A DNA stretch of 64,000 nt from Isochrysis galbana. Its lineage: Eukaryota > Haptophyta > Isochrysidales > Isochrysidaceae. Shown in pieces: positions 53,996 to 62,953 of the stretch (the stretch's first letter is position 1; each line of letters begins with the position of its first letter). The translations under genes and the position numbers were made by a program. The notes below the pieces were generated by a model, which searched no databases, had not been told where the DNA came from, and saw nothing but the letters and a program-made list of their open reading frames with translations. The stretch is taken from NCBI GenBank assembly GCA_018136815.1, contig CM030932.1, positions 7,434,001 to 7,498,000 of the forward strand, written 5' to 3'.

Positions 53996-55396
53996 CTAAA
54001 TGATCATCGAATGTGTAAGACTCTCGCGGATCCAGTCGCTCGAACGGCCGAAGGTGTCCGAGGCAGTTTCTTGAGGTGTCTCCATATGCATCTTGTGGCG
54101 CACGGGCGCGCGCGGGTCCGCTTGGCACATGACGGAGAGCATGCCAAGCAACACCATTGCGAGACTACAATGAACCAAGGCGTTGCTTGGTGCGTGCCGG
54201 CTGCCCCTAGGCTCGTGGCTGCGCCGGGGCTTGCCGTTTAGGTGGCTCTTGTTCGAATCGACGCCAAGGATGTCAGCATACTTCAGCTGTGAAGTTGCAG
54301 TAGGGGAGGGGAGCCGCGAATCGACGTCTGCGGCACCGAGCTCCGTGCGCGAGGACGTGCGCTTGGCTGCGTACTTGAGGCGATCCTTCTCTAGCCACGC
54401 CGTGGCGCGATCGACGCGCTGAGAACAGGCAGGGGCGAGCACATAGTTGGATTCGAGCATTGGCCCGAGTGCAAGAGCTTCATTGGCCACGTGGGAAAGC
54501 AAGGGGGCTGGAGCTGGAGCTCGCACCTCCTGTTCCAGCTTGCGGGCCTCATCTTCTGCAAAGGGGACCCGGCGGGCGAAAAAGTCGGAGCGACGCACGC
54601 GTTTTCGACTAATTGAACCCGAAGGAAGCCGTTTGAGCGGAGGCAGGTTGGGCTCATTTGCAACAAGGATAGCCGAGATGATGACGATCGCAAGGGGGAT
54701 GGCTGACGGCAGGAGGAGCGAACGAGGCAGCACCTTGACAAGCCCTATGAGCCCGGCCACGGTCGAGATCAGAAAGGTAAGCCGACGTGAGCCCTCGAAG
54801 AGCAAGCGCGCGCCCACTGACCCGAGAGCCAGCACGCCCCCTTGGGCATACAGATTGATGTTGCCCCCATGGGCAGACAGATAGGCTGCGCCAGCAGCAA
54901 CGCCGAGTACCGTGGAGAGGAGGCCCACAAGGCGCAGCTCAAATGTAAGGTGCTCCGATGGGCGATGTGCGTTGCCCCGCTTGAAGATGGCGCGTCGGAT
55001 CGCGGCGTCCTTCACCTCGACGCCCTCAGTGAAGAAAAACACGTCTCCAGTCCGGTGGTCTGTAAATCGCGTCGCATGGAGCTTGTGTGCGAATGGCTCT
55101 CCCTCGCGCGTGTAGTTGGCGAGTGTGGTGCGTGCCTCGCCTAGTGTGCGCAGCTCTTGCGCAAACCCGCGCGCCTTCTCCTCGTTCGTCATCTCACCCT
55201 GCAGGATCTTGGTCGAGTGGTGGAGCGCCTCTTTCGCGCTGTACCCACAGAGGCTCTGCCACTTCTCATTGACAGCGACGATGTTCTCGGCCTGGTCAAG
55301 GACGATCGCCGCGTCCTCGCTCGAGAGCATCATCTCGTACAGCCCCTCTGAAAGCCGGCCCGCCGCGAGGCGCTGGGCGACACTCCAGCCGTCCAT
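53996..55396 (-). CDS. PAS/LOV-like membrane protein without the LOV cysteine, 466 aa
   Basis: Single exon. Residues about 18-125 are a PAS domain of LOV type: AAIVLDQAENIVAVNEKWQS, GYSAKEAL, then HHSTKILQGEMTN where LOV photoreceptors have the GRNCRFLQG motif, then TLANYTREGEPFAHKL and GDVFFFTEG. The flavin-reactive Cys is a Thr. Four hydrophobic helices follow (about 155-247: VGLLSTVLGVAAGAAYL, GVLALGSVGARLLF, FLISTVAGLIGLV, SAIPLAIVIISAILVA). Then come a long basic, Ser-rich cytosolic part and a last hydrophobic segment near residue 410 (SLAMVLLGMLSVMC). A sensor tied to a membrane is likely, with an unknown signal. A CT/GA tract fills the upstream 400 bp. Confidence 0.75.
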   Translation of the reverse strand: MDGWSVAQRLAAGRLSEGLYEMMLSSEDAAIVLDQAENIVAVNEKWQSLCGYSAKEALHHSTKILQGEMTNEEKARGFAQELRTLGEARTTLANYTREGEPFAHKLHATRFTDHRTGDVFFFTEGVEVKDAAIRRAIFKRGNAHRPSEHLTFELRLVGLLSTVLGVAAGAAYLSAHGGNINLYAQGGVLALGSVGARLLFEGSRRLTFLISTVAGLIGLVKVLPRSLLLPSAIPLAIVIISAILVANEPNLPPLKRLPSGSISRKRVRRSDFFARRVPFAEDEARKLEQEVRAPAPAPLLSHVANEALALGPMLESNYVLAPACSQRVDRATAWLEKDRLKYAAKRTSSRTELGAADVDSRLPSPTATSQLKYADILGVDSNKSHLNGKPRRSHEPRGSRHAPSNALVHCSLAMVLLGMLSVMCQADPRAPVRHKMHMETPQETASDTFGRSSDWIRESLTHSMII

Positions 55397-55467
55397 TGTG
55401 GGAGGGAGGGGGGGCGAAGGGGGGGGGGGAGAGGGAGAGGGCCGCTCGCGCTCAGGCCGTGACGAAG

Positions 55468-55498
<31 letters not shown>

Positions 55499-55532
55499 CT
55501 CTCTTCCCTCCTCTCTCTCCCTCTCTCGTCTC

Positions 55533-55592
<60 letters not shown>

Positions 55593-55663
55593 CTCTCTCT
55601 TCCCTCTTCTCTCTCTCTCTCCTCTCTTCCCTCCTCTCTCTCCCTCTCTCCTCTCGTCTCTCG

Positions 55664-55729
<66 letters not shown>

Positions 55730-56060
55730 CTCTCTTCCCTCTTCTCTCTCTCTCTCTCTTCCCTCTTCTCTCTCTCTCTCTCTTCTCTTCTCTCTCTCTC
55801 TCTCTCTCTCACGGACCCGGGCCGGTCCATCCGTCTGCCCTCTCCGCGCTCTCGCCGCGTCTCCCTCCCCCCCCCCCCCCTCTTCCCTCCCCCCCCCCCC
55901 ACGCCCCTTTCTCTCTCTTTCCCGCGCGCGAGGGCTTCGTCATCTTCGTCTCCCCCTCCATCACGCATCATCAGGAAGACGGATGGACGGCTCGTGCGCA
56001 TCCCCCCCTCCGGTATCTCGCGCCTTGCCCTCCCGCCTCCTCTCCCCATCGGACACACCG
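55397..56060. promoter_or_regulatory. Long CT microsatellite upstream of the PAS gene
   Basis: From about 55460 to 55810 the plus strand is nearly pure CT, with TCTTCC and TCGTCTC interruptions, followed by C-runs to 55910. Long Leu/Ser or Glu/Arg ORFs on either strand are artefacts of it. It starts 60 bp from the PAS start codon and may act in the promoter or form triplex DNA; only the sequence is certain. Confidence 0.6.
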
Positions 56061-56224
56061 CACTTTACCCAAACTACTAGTAGCCCGGTCACTCACTAGG
56101 GGGGAGCGGAGGGCACCATCTGTATTGGGCAAACGAAGGCCTAACTGCCTAACTAAGCTCTAAGCTCCCTATTGGCTCTGGTATGGGAGATCAGCCAAGA
56201 AAAAGCCGGGGGTATTCCGGCAAA

Positions 56225-56370
56225 ATTTTCAACTAACTTTATAGCCAGTTGTCAGTTGTCCGTTGCCATGGAGCGCGCGCCGGCGCGCCCCTCCGCCCCT
56301 CCTCTCCTTCGGGCCTCCCGCCGAGGGCGGCCCCCCAGCTGGCAGCTGGCAGCTGCCATGGAACAGTCGA
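56225..56370 (+). repeat. Dispersed repeat family B, copy 5
   Basis: TTTCAACTAACTTTATAGCC begins it, then a CAGTTGTCAGTTGTCCGTTG, a GAGCGCGCGCCGGCGCGCC palindrome, CTTCGGGCCTCCCGCCGAG and a CAGCTGGCAGCTGGCAGCTG run. It is the fullest relative of the copy at 1640-1755. Confidence 0.65.
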
Positions 56371-56689
56371 GAGTCGCTCATGAAGCGACCGCGTCCACCA
56401 TCCGAGGCCAAGCAGGTACGTGCGACTCGCGTCGCGCCACACGGCCCGTGGCCCGTGGCCCCGGCCACATCATGCATCATGCACCGCAGACATGCTGCCC
56501 CCCCCCCCCCCCATGGGAGGCGCCACAGTCTGCAGATCCCAGCAGTACAAGAGCAGGCCCACAGAGCCACTCTTCCTCTCTCTCTTCCTCTGGGCATGCC
56601 TGATGGCAGAGGCCCCTCCTGCGCCTGATGACGGCCGCGCTGCTCCGGCAGCGCGGCCCAAAACCAGGCGGCCCTCATGGGCACACAAC

Positions 56690-57150
56690 ACACAACACTT
56701 TCAAGGCGCGTGCAGATTCGGATTCTCCCTGGGCTCAAGTCTTGGTTCGCCGATTCTCGTCTCGCTCGAAATTCGAGGATTTGAGTTTTATTTTTACCGT
56801 TACGGTAATTGTCCACGCGTTTTAAGGTTAGAAATGCAGGTAACAGAACTGGGCCCCTCGCGCTCAGACCCCCCCCTCTTCCGCAGATTTCCTTCGCCCC
56901 CCCCTCTCTGCAGTCCCCTCCCCCCTCTCCATTCCCTGTGTTTCCCCGTTCAAGTGGGGAAAGATACGTGAATGTGAGGGAGAGTTGGGTAGTCAGTGTT
57001 GTGATTTCACCCCCTCTGCAGTCTCCCCCCCCCGCGGGTAGTGAGTTAGGGAGTGAGAAGGGAAGGGGCGTGGCTACGAAAGTGAATTCCAGTGCCGCGC
57101 GCGAGGCGAGAATGTTGAAAGGTTTTTTTTTCGTCGCTTGTCTATAGAAG
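56690..57150 (+). repeat. Deleted LINE copy: 5' block joined to 3' UTR block
   Basis: 56690-56850 (reverse complement of the 14250-14400 block) is followed at 57010-57150 by the LINE 3' UTR block (GGGTAGTGAGTTAGGGAGTG, GGCGTGGCTAC, AGG plus T-run). Order and orientation match the LINE copy at 12478-14400, but the ORF2 part is missing. The sequence then ends in GTCTATAGAAGG without the rest of the 3' end. Confidence 0.55.
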
Positions 57151-57295
57151 GTCTCTCCGCACATCGCCTTCTTCCCCCGCGGGAGTTTGGATCTCTCATC
57201 GGTGATGCCGATTGAACGCTTTTCCATGCTGTGGGTGATGGTGATTGAACTTTTCTCGCCTGACCAGGACTGGGACCGTGGGCGCACTCTCGGTT

Positions 57296-57745
57296 GACAT
57301 ACATGGGGCGTCGCAGCACCAGGACGGGGACGAGGAGCAGACGGGAGAGGCACGAAGGGCGATCGAGCGGTAGCGCTGAGCGTACGTAGTCGGGTCACCG
57401 AGAGAAATGTCACGCGCGGGGGGGGAAGGGGGAACGCGCGGGAAAGAAATGGACAAAAGGGGGCCGGAAACTCAAGAAAGCACTCGGGGAAAGACGGGAA
57501 GGGAGAGGGGGAGGAGAGGGCTTCCGCGGGGGCCTGCCGACAGGCTTCTGTTTGCGACTCGACCGGTACATCGCACCCTTTCCGCGTAAGAGCGGTTGAC
57601 GGCGCTGCACGGATCGCGAAGCGACGGATAAAACGGCGGCAGTACGAGCACAGTCCAAGGAGCCGAACGGACGGCTTCGATCGAGTTGATTTGGGTAGGG
57701 TCGATTTTCGAGACGGCTTCCACTTTCTTGGGACTGAGAGCTCAT
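57296..57745 (-). repeat. Partial copy of the gag-like element leader, with possible LINE RNase H-linker fragment
   Basis: 57300-57540 matches 52690-52910 block by block (GAGCGGTGGCGCTG-type, GGGCCGGAAACTCAAG, CACTCGGGGA). Read on the minus strand, 57723-57600 gives VSKIDPTQINSIEAVRSAPW, which resembles the linker before the RNase H domain in some LINE and LTR polyproteins; this second match is weak. Confidence 0.4.
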
Positions 57746-59008
57746 AACAGTACTCTTACCCCATCTATGCGGAGAGGCCTAAGGCCGCATCCGACCACCT
57801 CCTAGTCCTTGCGACATTCGAGGCTCCAGACTCCAGGTTACAGACCCGGGCGACACTTCGGACGCGCCAATCGACATAGAGCATCATATATATACGAGAA
57901 AGGAAGGGAAGGGAGCGTTAGAGTTAGAAACGGTGAAACTACTACAAAAACCGCCAACCACCAAATAAACAGCGGGAACGACATGGACATGGAGTCCGTA
58001 TGAGCCGACACCAAACAAAGGACAAAGGACTCATAGCCACCTTTAGCTGCGGGAAGAAACGCGAAACGGCTGCCGAGGCCACGCTTTCGCTTTCTATCTA
58101 ATCCACCCTAGACCCTAGAACTGAAAGTCGCGAAACAAAACATTCGCCTCGCACAGCAGGGGCCTAACGAAAAGCTTAACGGCGGAGATAACACACACAC
58201 AAAGAGAGCTAACAGAGACACGCAGCAAGATGCCGCTCAAACACCTCCCACTATACCGACAACTTCGGCGAGAGGACCTTCATTCCAAAGAAGTCTTCGC
58301 ACAGCTCAAAACCGGCAGGTGGAAAGCCAACATCACCGAAATATTCCGCACGAAGCACTAGGACAACCCCGTGCACTCAGAGCACGACACCGCAATCACC
58401 GACCGCACCAACATGAACAACACGCGACATGGCACATGAGGCGCAACACGAGCGCCAACATGTATGTCGCTATCGCGTGTGCACTACGCGACTACGTCTC
58501 TTGTCCCTTGCGCTCCGTTCCGCCGCCTGGCGATCGGTCTCTAAGGCCGTGTGCAGATGCAGATATCCGGCGTATCTTTCAGATTTGTCGTGGTGATCAT
58601 GCGCAGTGCACATCCATGCTAGCGCTATGCGGTATGTAGAAAATATCATGCCATGCTCATGCCCTATGTGTGTCAGGTTGTGATTTGAGGCGCCGCAATG
58701 CCGCTCTCCGCGGGAGAGGAGCGGACACGCCATCATAAATGTAGTTTCTGGGATGAATGCACCTACTCTTCACGTTGCCGCAAGGTGCAACGACGCCGTC
58801 CGGCGGGCAAGCTCGAATCCCTGGATTTACGCGGCATGCGAGGCATGAACGTACTTGCTCGCGCTTTGATGCATCAAATTGATCATGTTCTAGCCGCCAT
58901 TTCAATGAGGCATAATCGGCCCAACGTCACGAGAAGGTAGACGCAGAGTGTGAACACAGGGAACATGGTACGATGTTTATGGAAGCCAAGAGAGCGTGAC
59001 ACTAGTCT
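57746..59008. other. Intergenic region with possible retroelement scraps
   Basis: Around 57775-57830 the plus strand reads ERPKAASDHLLVLATFE, similar to the end of an APE endonuclease (SDH motif). A short frame from 58231 (MPLKHLPLYRQLRRED) is also suggestive. Neither is long enough to be sure. 58470-59008 shows no gene. Confidence 0.3.
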
Positions 59009-62000
59009 TCAGTAATAGGCATCCTGAAAGACGGATGACTTGGCTGCCATCCCGCCGTTGCGGCGCGCGATTCCCGATGAGGCTGACCCGCGCGCACCGC
59101 TGGGGCGCTTGCTGCCCTCTTTGCCGCGACGAGCCGTCGGTAGCCAGCCAGTAACATCGTTAGCGTGGGGCGACTGAACGCACGCACCGGCAACCCCCAC
59201 ATCGGGCGCCCTTTGATTCGAGGGCGTGCGATTTGTGGGACTTACTACTAATTGCATTGTTTTTGGTGCCTGGCGCCGCTGCCCGCTGTTAGGCGCCGCC
59301 CTGGATTCTGTTCCCAGCACCGCTTGCGATGGCTGCGTATCGTTTACTCCTCTGTGATGCGCTGAGGATCGGCCAGTGTTTCGCCCCGCAGCCTTGCAGT
59401 CAAAGCGGCGGGCAGCCCCAGGTCGAGCCGCCGGGTTCATCGAGTTCGGCGCAGCACCATCACAGGAGGGCTCCATCTCAGTCACGGCGGGTTCGAAGGC
59501 CTCGGCCTTTTCCAAGGTTCGAGCTGTCACCAAGACGGTTCTCAGTGCCTGGGCCATGTCAACGCTTGGACCAGGCGGAAGAGCATTGTCAAGCAGCTCG
59601 CTAGGCGCAGTGATCCGGACCAGCTGATTGGTACCAACAGGCCTTTTCGTTTCGATGGTCCGTTTGAGAACAAACGTTTCGTCAGTGGAGGAGGTGCGCG
59701 ACGACCGGCCGCTCGTGCCATGCGAGGTGCTAGACGAAGCCGCATGAGATGTTGCGGACGGTGAGAAAAGCGAAGGGGGCATGCCAAGTTTGTGCTCATT
59801 GCCGCAGTCGGCGCGCAATCTAGCCGGGCGTGATCGTACTGCTTGCGGAGACACGGTTGGCGACAGTCCAACGGCCGTCTGTGCCGTTCGCCCAGACGTT
59901 ATACCTCCTGCCGCTCCAGCCTGATCAGGATTTATGTCGTCGGCTGTGGCGTTTACCGCCGGCATATTGATTGCCCCGTGCGCTTCAAGCCACTTGCGGA
60001 TGCGGGCCCGCATCTCAAGGTTAGGCTGGAGCTCGGCCGACTCGAGGCGCAACCCGGTCAGCGGAGACGTGCTCTTTTTGCGCAACCAACGGGAAATGGT
60101 ATTCCTGTCGTATGTCTTGCCTGCGAACGGGCAACAAAAATAGCCACGCTGAGCAAGAGCGAACACGCGGTCGGGCAATCTCAAGCTGCAACTTGCCGCT
60201 CCCATTGAGGCGAGGGGTGCCGGGCTCGTCCGGTGGCATCCAAGTCGAATCATCCTCTCTTCCAGGCACGGTGCGCTAGGGTTTGCAGGGCGGAGCGCAC
60301 CATCACTCGTAAATACGGGATCGCGCATAAGCTCGAGCGAGATGGGGCACAGGAAGTCGTGAGGGCACTCAGCCGCCATCGCCACCCGCCTCCCGGCGCG
60401 CGTGGGAACCGTTAACACTGAGCTGCCGGATCGCCATGCCACCTCGACGACAGTGGAGGCCAATTCAAACGGCTGCGGCGGAGTGGGCGGTGATGCCACC
60501 CGCTCGGGGCCGTGCGCAGTGGCGAGTGTCGGACCTCGCGAGTCGGCCGGCAGCGCAGCGCGCTGGAGGACTTGGCGGCAGATGCTCCGCTGCAGGCTCG
60601 TGAGAGTCTCAATGCTGGAGATGAACTCCTCCACTTCTTCCACCGCTTTAGGCGACAAACCGCCAACCTCGGATGGGGCGTCGGAGTCGTTGGCCACTGA
60701 GTGAGCGCTCTCACCGGTCGACGGGCGCATAGCATCACCAGCGCCCTGCACGGGCGTGCCGGGCGACAACAGCGGGAGGTGGTCGGCGACATACAACAGC
60801 TGCGGCGGCTCCGCTGTGCTCGCCACACCCCTTCTGCGCACGCACACGGCGATGGCATTCCCCACGCGCGTGTTGCGGTGGGATAGACCAAGCACAGCTG
60901 CCCAAGAGTGCACCAGCTGGCGCTCCGCGCGCCCGAAAGTGATGGGGAACCACAGCTCTCTCTCGAATCCAATGCCGGCCACGTAGCGTAGCAATCGCGC
61001 CACGACCTCCTGCTCAACCGCCCCTCTGATGCCTCCACTCTCCGAGACCCAGCCGGCCATGCCGACCGCCGCCCACGCCATCGCGGCTCCGTCCGCGTCC
61101 ACTGCCTCGGTCCCATCTATGTCCTCACACTCGTCGTTTCCCACCTGCTCTTCAGATGCCCGTCGAGATCCGACGCCGTCGACAGCGGTAGGCTCGTCCG
61201 CGCTCGCCGTGCGCTCCGCCCCACAGTCTGGCACTTCGGCGTGGGGCTCCACACATCTCTCGATGCTCGACACCATGTCCTCGTGGCATTGGACAGCCTC
61301 CCAGTCGTCTGTCGCTGAATCTAGGCCATCTGTCTCGGAGCATGCAGCGTCTGACACGGCAGCCGCGAGGGCTGCGGCAGCTCTCTCAGCTGCGCACTGC
61401 GCCGCAGCGGCACGGACGGCAGCCGCTTCTGCGGCAGCCCGAGCCGCCTGGTGGTCAGCTGCCGCTCGCGACGCGGCGGCCGCTGCCTCTCGCGCCGCCG
61501 CCTCCACCACCGCCCTGACACTTGCCCTCGCCAGCGCGTTGGAGGCGGCTCCCGGGGCGGCTGCAGTGCGCGCGCGGCTGACCGGCTCGTCTGACACGCC
61601 CATGCCACTACTATCACCACCCGTATTATGGCTCTCCCTCTGGTGATCGGAAGCAGCCGACACACTGCCACTCAATTCCTCGACTCCAGCCAGCCTCTCT
61701 TGCTCATCCTCCGATTTCATCAACGCGGCGGGAACGTCCCATTGCGTCTCCCCCGTGAGCGCATTGTGGTAGTATCGCTGGCCAGCCTCTGTCAGGTGCA
61801 CACTCCACACTGAGTGCGGCAAGCGGGACGTCGCCTCGGCGCCCACCGGAGCAGCTACGCAAGGGCATGCTCGTGGGACTTCCGCCGGCTCCGCTGCAGA
61901 TGCATCGTTGCCGGCGTAGTCCTCGTTCTCATCACCGGTGTTCGCGCTCCTCGATGCCGCTGCGACATCATCGCCAGGATCATCCCAAGGTACAAACCCA

Positions 62001-62953
62001 TGGTGTGCATCAAGGCTCATGTCGCCCAACACCGACGCAGGCCGCGTCGCTGGCGTTGCCGGCCGCTCCCACGCTGGCCCAGAAGAATCTCCTGACATCG
62101 TGGATGCCGCTGGCTCATTGCAGACAGCAAAGCCTGTCGGGGCACAGCCCGCACGCGCGGTCCCAGCAGACTCTGCACTGTAGCTCGGAGAGAGCGGCAT
62201 GGCGGCTCCTGGGAGTGTGCAAGTCGCCACAACCGGTGTCCCGTGTGCAAGCTGGTACAGCTCGCTGTCCACCAAGTGCTGCGTATGGCCCACGTAGCCC
62301 ATCGTCTGAATCGGCGCGTGCTCATGAGCGCTACATGACGGAAGCTGAAACGTGCCCGGTGTCACTGCCGCCGAGTGCCAGCCGGAGAGCGACGGAGGCG
62401 TAGGAGGTGTGTATGGCGCGCAAGGGCCGGAGCGATACCCGGGCGGCATCACTTGCGAGCATGGCGTCGCAGGCGAAGGCGGGGTCGAGTATCCGGCTGT
62501 CGAGATTGGCACGGCCGACACGTGGGCGCACACAGTGCTCATCGGCGCGCAGCAGACGGGGATAGGGGCCGCATGCGCCGCCAAGGCGGAGTGGGCGCAG
62601 TGGTGCATGGCATGGTGAGCGAGGTGCACGCCCTCCTGGACGGGCTCATAGGCGACGGCCTGGATGGCGGCGGCAGTAGGCGGCGCGAAGAAGAGCGCAT
62701 GCCCCGCTGAGGCCGGGCAGGCGAAGGAAGCATGTCTAGCGGCGCGCGGCGCCGTCGAGGGCGTAGGGCCCAGAGCGTGGCCCCTCTCCAGAGCGCTGAG
62801 GCTCTGGTTGTACGCCCAGAGCGCCGCGTCGAGCTGGCACTTTGCATGCTCGAGTTGGCGGAGATGGAGCGCCTGCTCGAGCGCCACGCCCTCGGCCACC
62901 CACGAGGAGCGCGCGTGACCCTGCGCCTCTGCACCCCCACCAGCCCCGTCCAT
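59009..62953 (-). CDS. WW + R3H + U-box protein, putative E3 ubiquitin ligase
   Basis: Two exons, 62953-60301 and 60120-59009, give 1254 aa. Domains in order: a His/Pro/Ala-rich N-terminus; a WW domain (W383 in SVWSVHLTEAGQRYYHN to W405-P408); an Ala-rich helical stretch (about 475-535); an R3H-like domain (about 645-708, LLRYVAGIGFERELWFP then ERQLVHSWAAVLGLSH with the R-x3-H motif); and a U-box (about 863-945: CPHDFLCPISLELMRDPV, FTSDGKTYDRNTISRWLRKK, SPLTG). A basic, Ser-rich tail follows. U-boxes recruit E2 enzymes, WW binds Pro-rich peptides, and R3H binds single-stranded nucleic acid, so the protein could ubiquitinate an RNA- or DNA-bound target. The intron 60300-60121 is GT-AG and 180 bp long; unspliced it stays open and would add 60 residues inside the U-box. 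Start chosen as the first ATG after a GA repeat. Confidence 0.8.
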   Translation of the reverse strand: MDGAGGGAEAQGHARSSWVAEGVALEQALHLRQLEHAKCQLDAALWAYNQSLSALERGHALGPTPSTAPRAARHASFACPASAGHALFFAPPTAAAIQAVAYEPVQEGVHLAHHAMHHCAHSALAAHAAPIPVCCAPMSTVCAHVSAVPISTAGYSTPPSPATPCSQVMPPGYRSGPCAPYTPPTPPSLSGWHSAAVTPGTFQLPSCSAHEHAPIQTMGYVGHTQHLVDSELYQLAHGTPVVATCTLPGAAMPLSPSYSAESAGTARAGCAPTGFAVCNEPAASTMSGDSSGPAWERPATPATRPASVLGDMSLDAHHGFVPWDDPGDDVAAASRSANTGDENEDYAGNDASAAEPAEVPRACPCVAAPVGAEATSRLPHSVWSVHLTEAGQRYYHNALTGETQWDVPAALMKSEDEQERLAGVEELSGSVSAASDHQRESHNTGGDSSGMGVSDEPVSRARTAAAPGAASNALARASVRAVVEAAAREAAAAASRAAADHQAARAAAEAAAVRAAAAQCAAERAAAALAAAVSDAACSETDGLDSATDDWEAVQCHEDMVSSIERCVEPHAEVPDCGAERTASADEPTAVDGVGSRRASEEQVGNDECEDIDGTEAVDADGAAMAWAAVGMAGWVSESGGIRGAVEQEVVARLLRYVAGIGFERELWFPITFGRAERQLVHSWAAVLGLSHRNTRVGNAIAVCVRRRGVASTAEPPQLLYVADHLPLLSPGTPVQGAGDAMRPSTGESAHSVANDSDAPSEVGGLSPKAVEEVEEFISSIETLTSLQRSICRQVLQRAALPADSRGPTLATAHGPERVASPPTPPQPFELASTVVEVAWRSGSSVLTVPTRAGRRVAMAAECPHDFLCPISLELMRDPVFTSDGALRPANPSAPCLEERMIRLGCHRTSPAPLASMGAASCSLRLPDRVFALAQRGYFCCPFAGKTYDRNTISRWLRKKSTSPLTGLRLESAELQPNLEMRARIRKWLEAHGAINMPAVNATADDINPDQAGAAGGITSGRTAQTAVGLSPTVSPQAVRSRPARLRADCGNEHKLGMPPSLFSPSATSHAASSSTSHGTSGRSSRTSSTDETFVLKRTIETKRPVGTNQLVRITAPSELLDNALPPGPSVDMAQALRTVLVTARTLEKAEAFEPAVTEMEPSCDGAAPNSMNPAARPGAARRFDCKAAGRNTGRSSAHHRGVNDTQPSQAVLGTESRAAPNSGQRRQAPKTMQLVVSPTNRTPSNQRAPDVGVAGACVQSPHANDVTGWLPTARRGKEGSKRPSGARGSASSGIARRNGGMAAKSSVFQDAYY

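Noticed and set aside
55396..56163. Leu/Ser-rich and Glu/Arg-rich ORFs of 240-330 aa
   Set aside because: They are translations of the CT microsatellite and its complement; open in several frames because the repeat has no stop codons.
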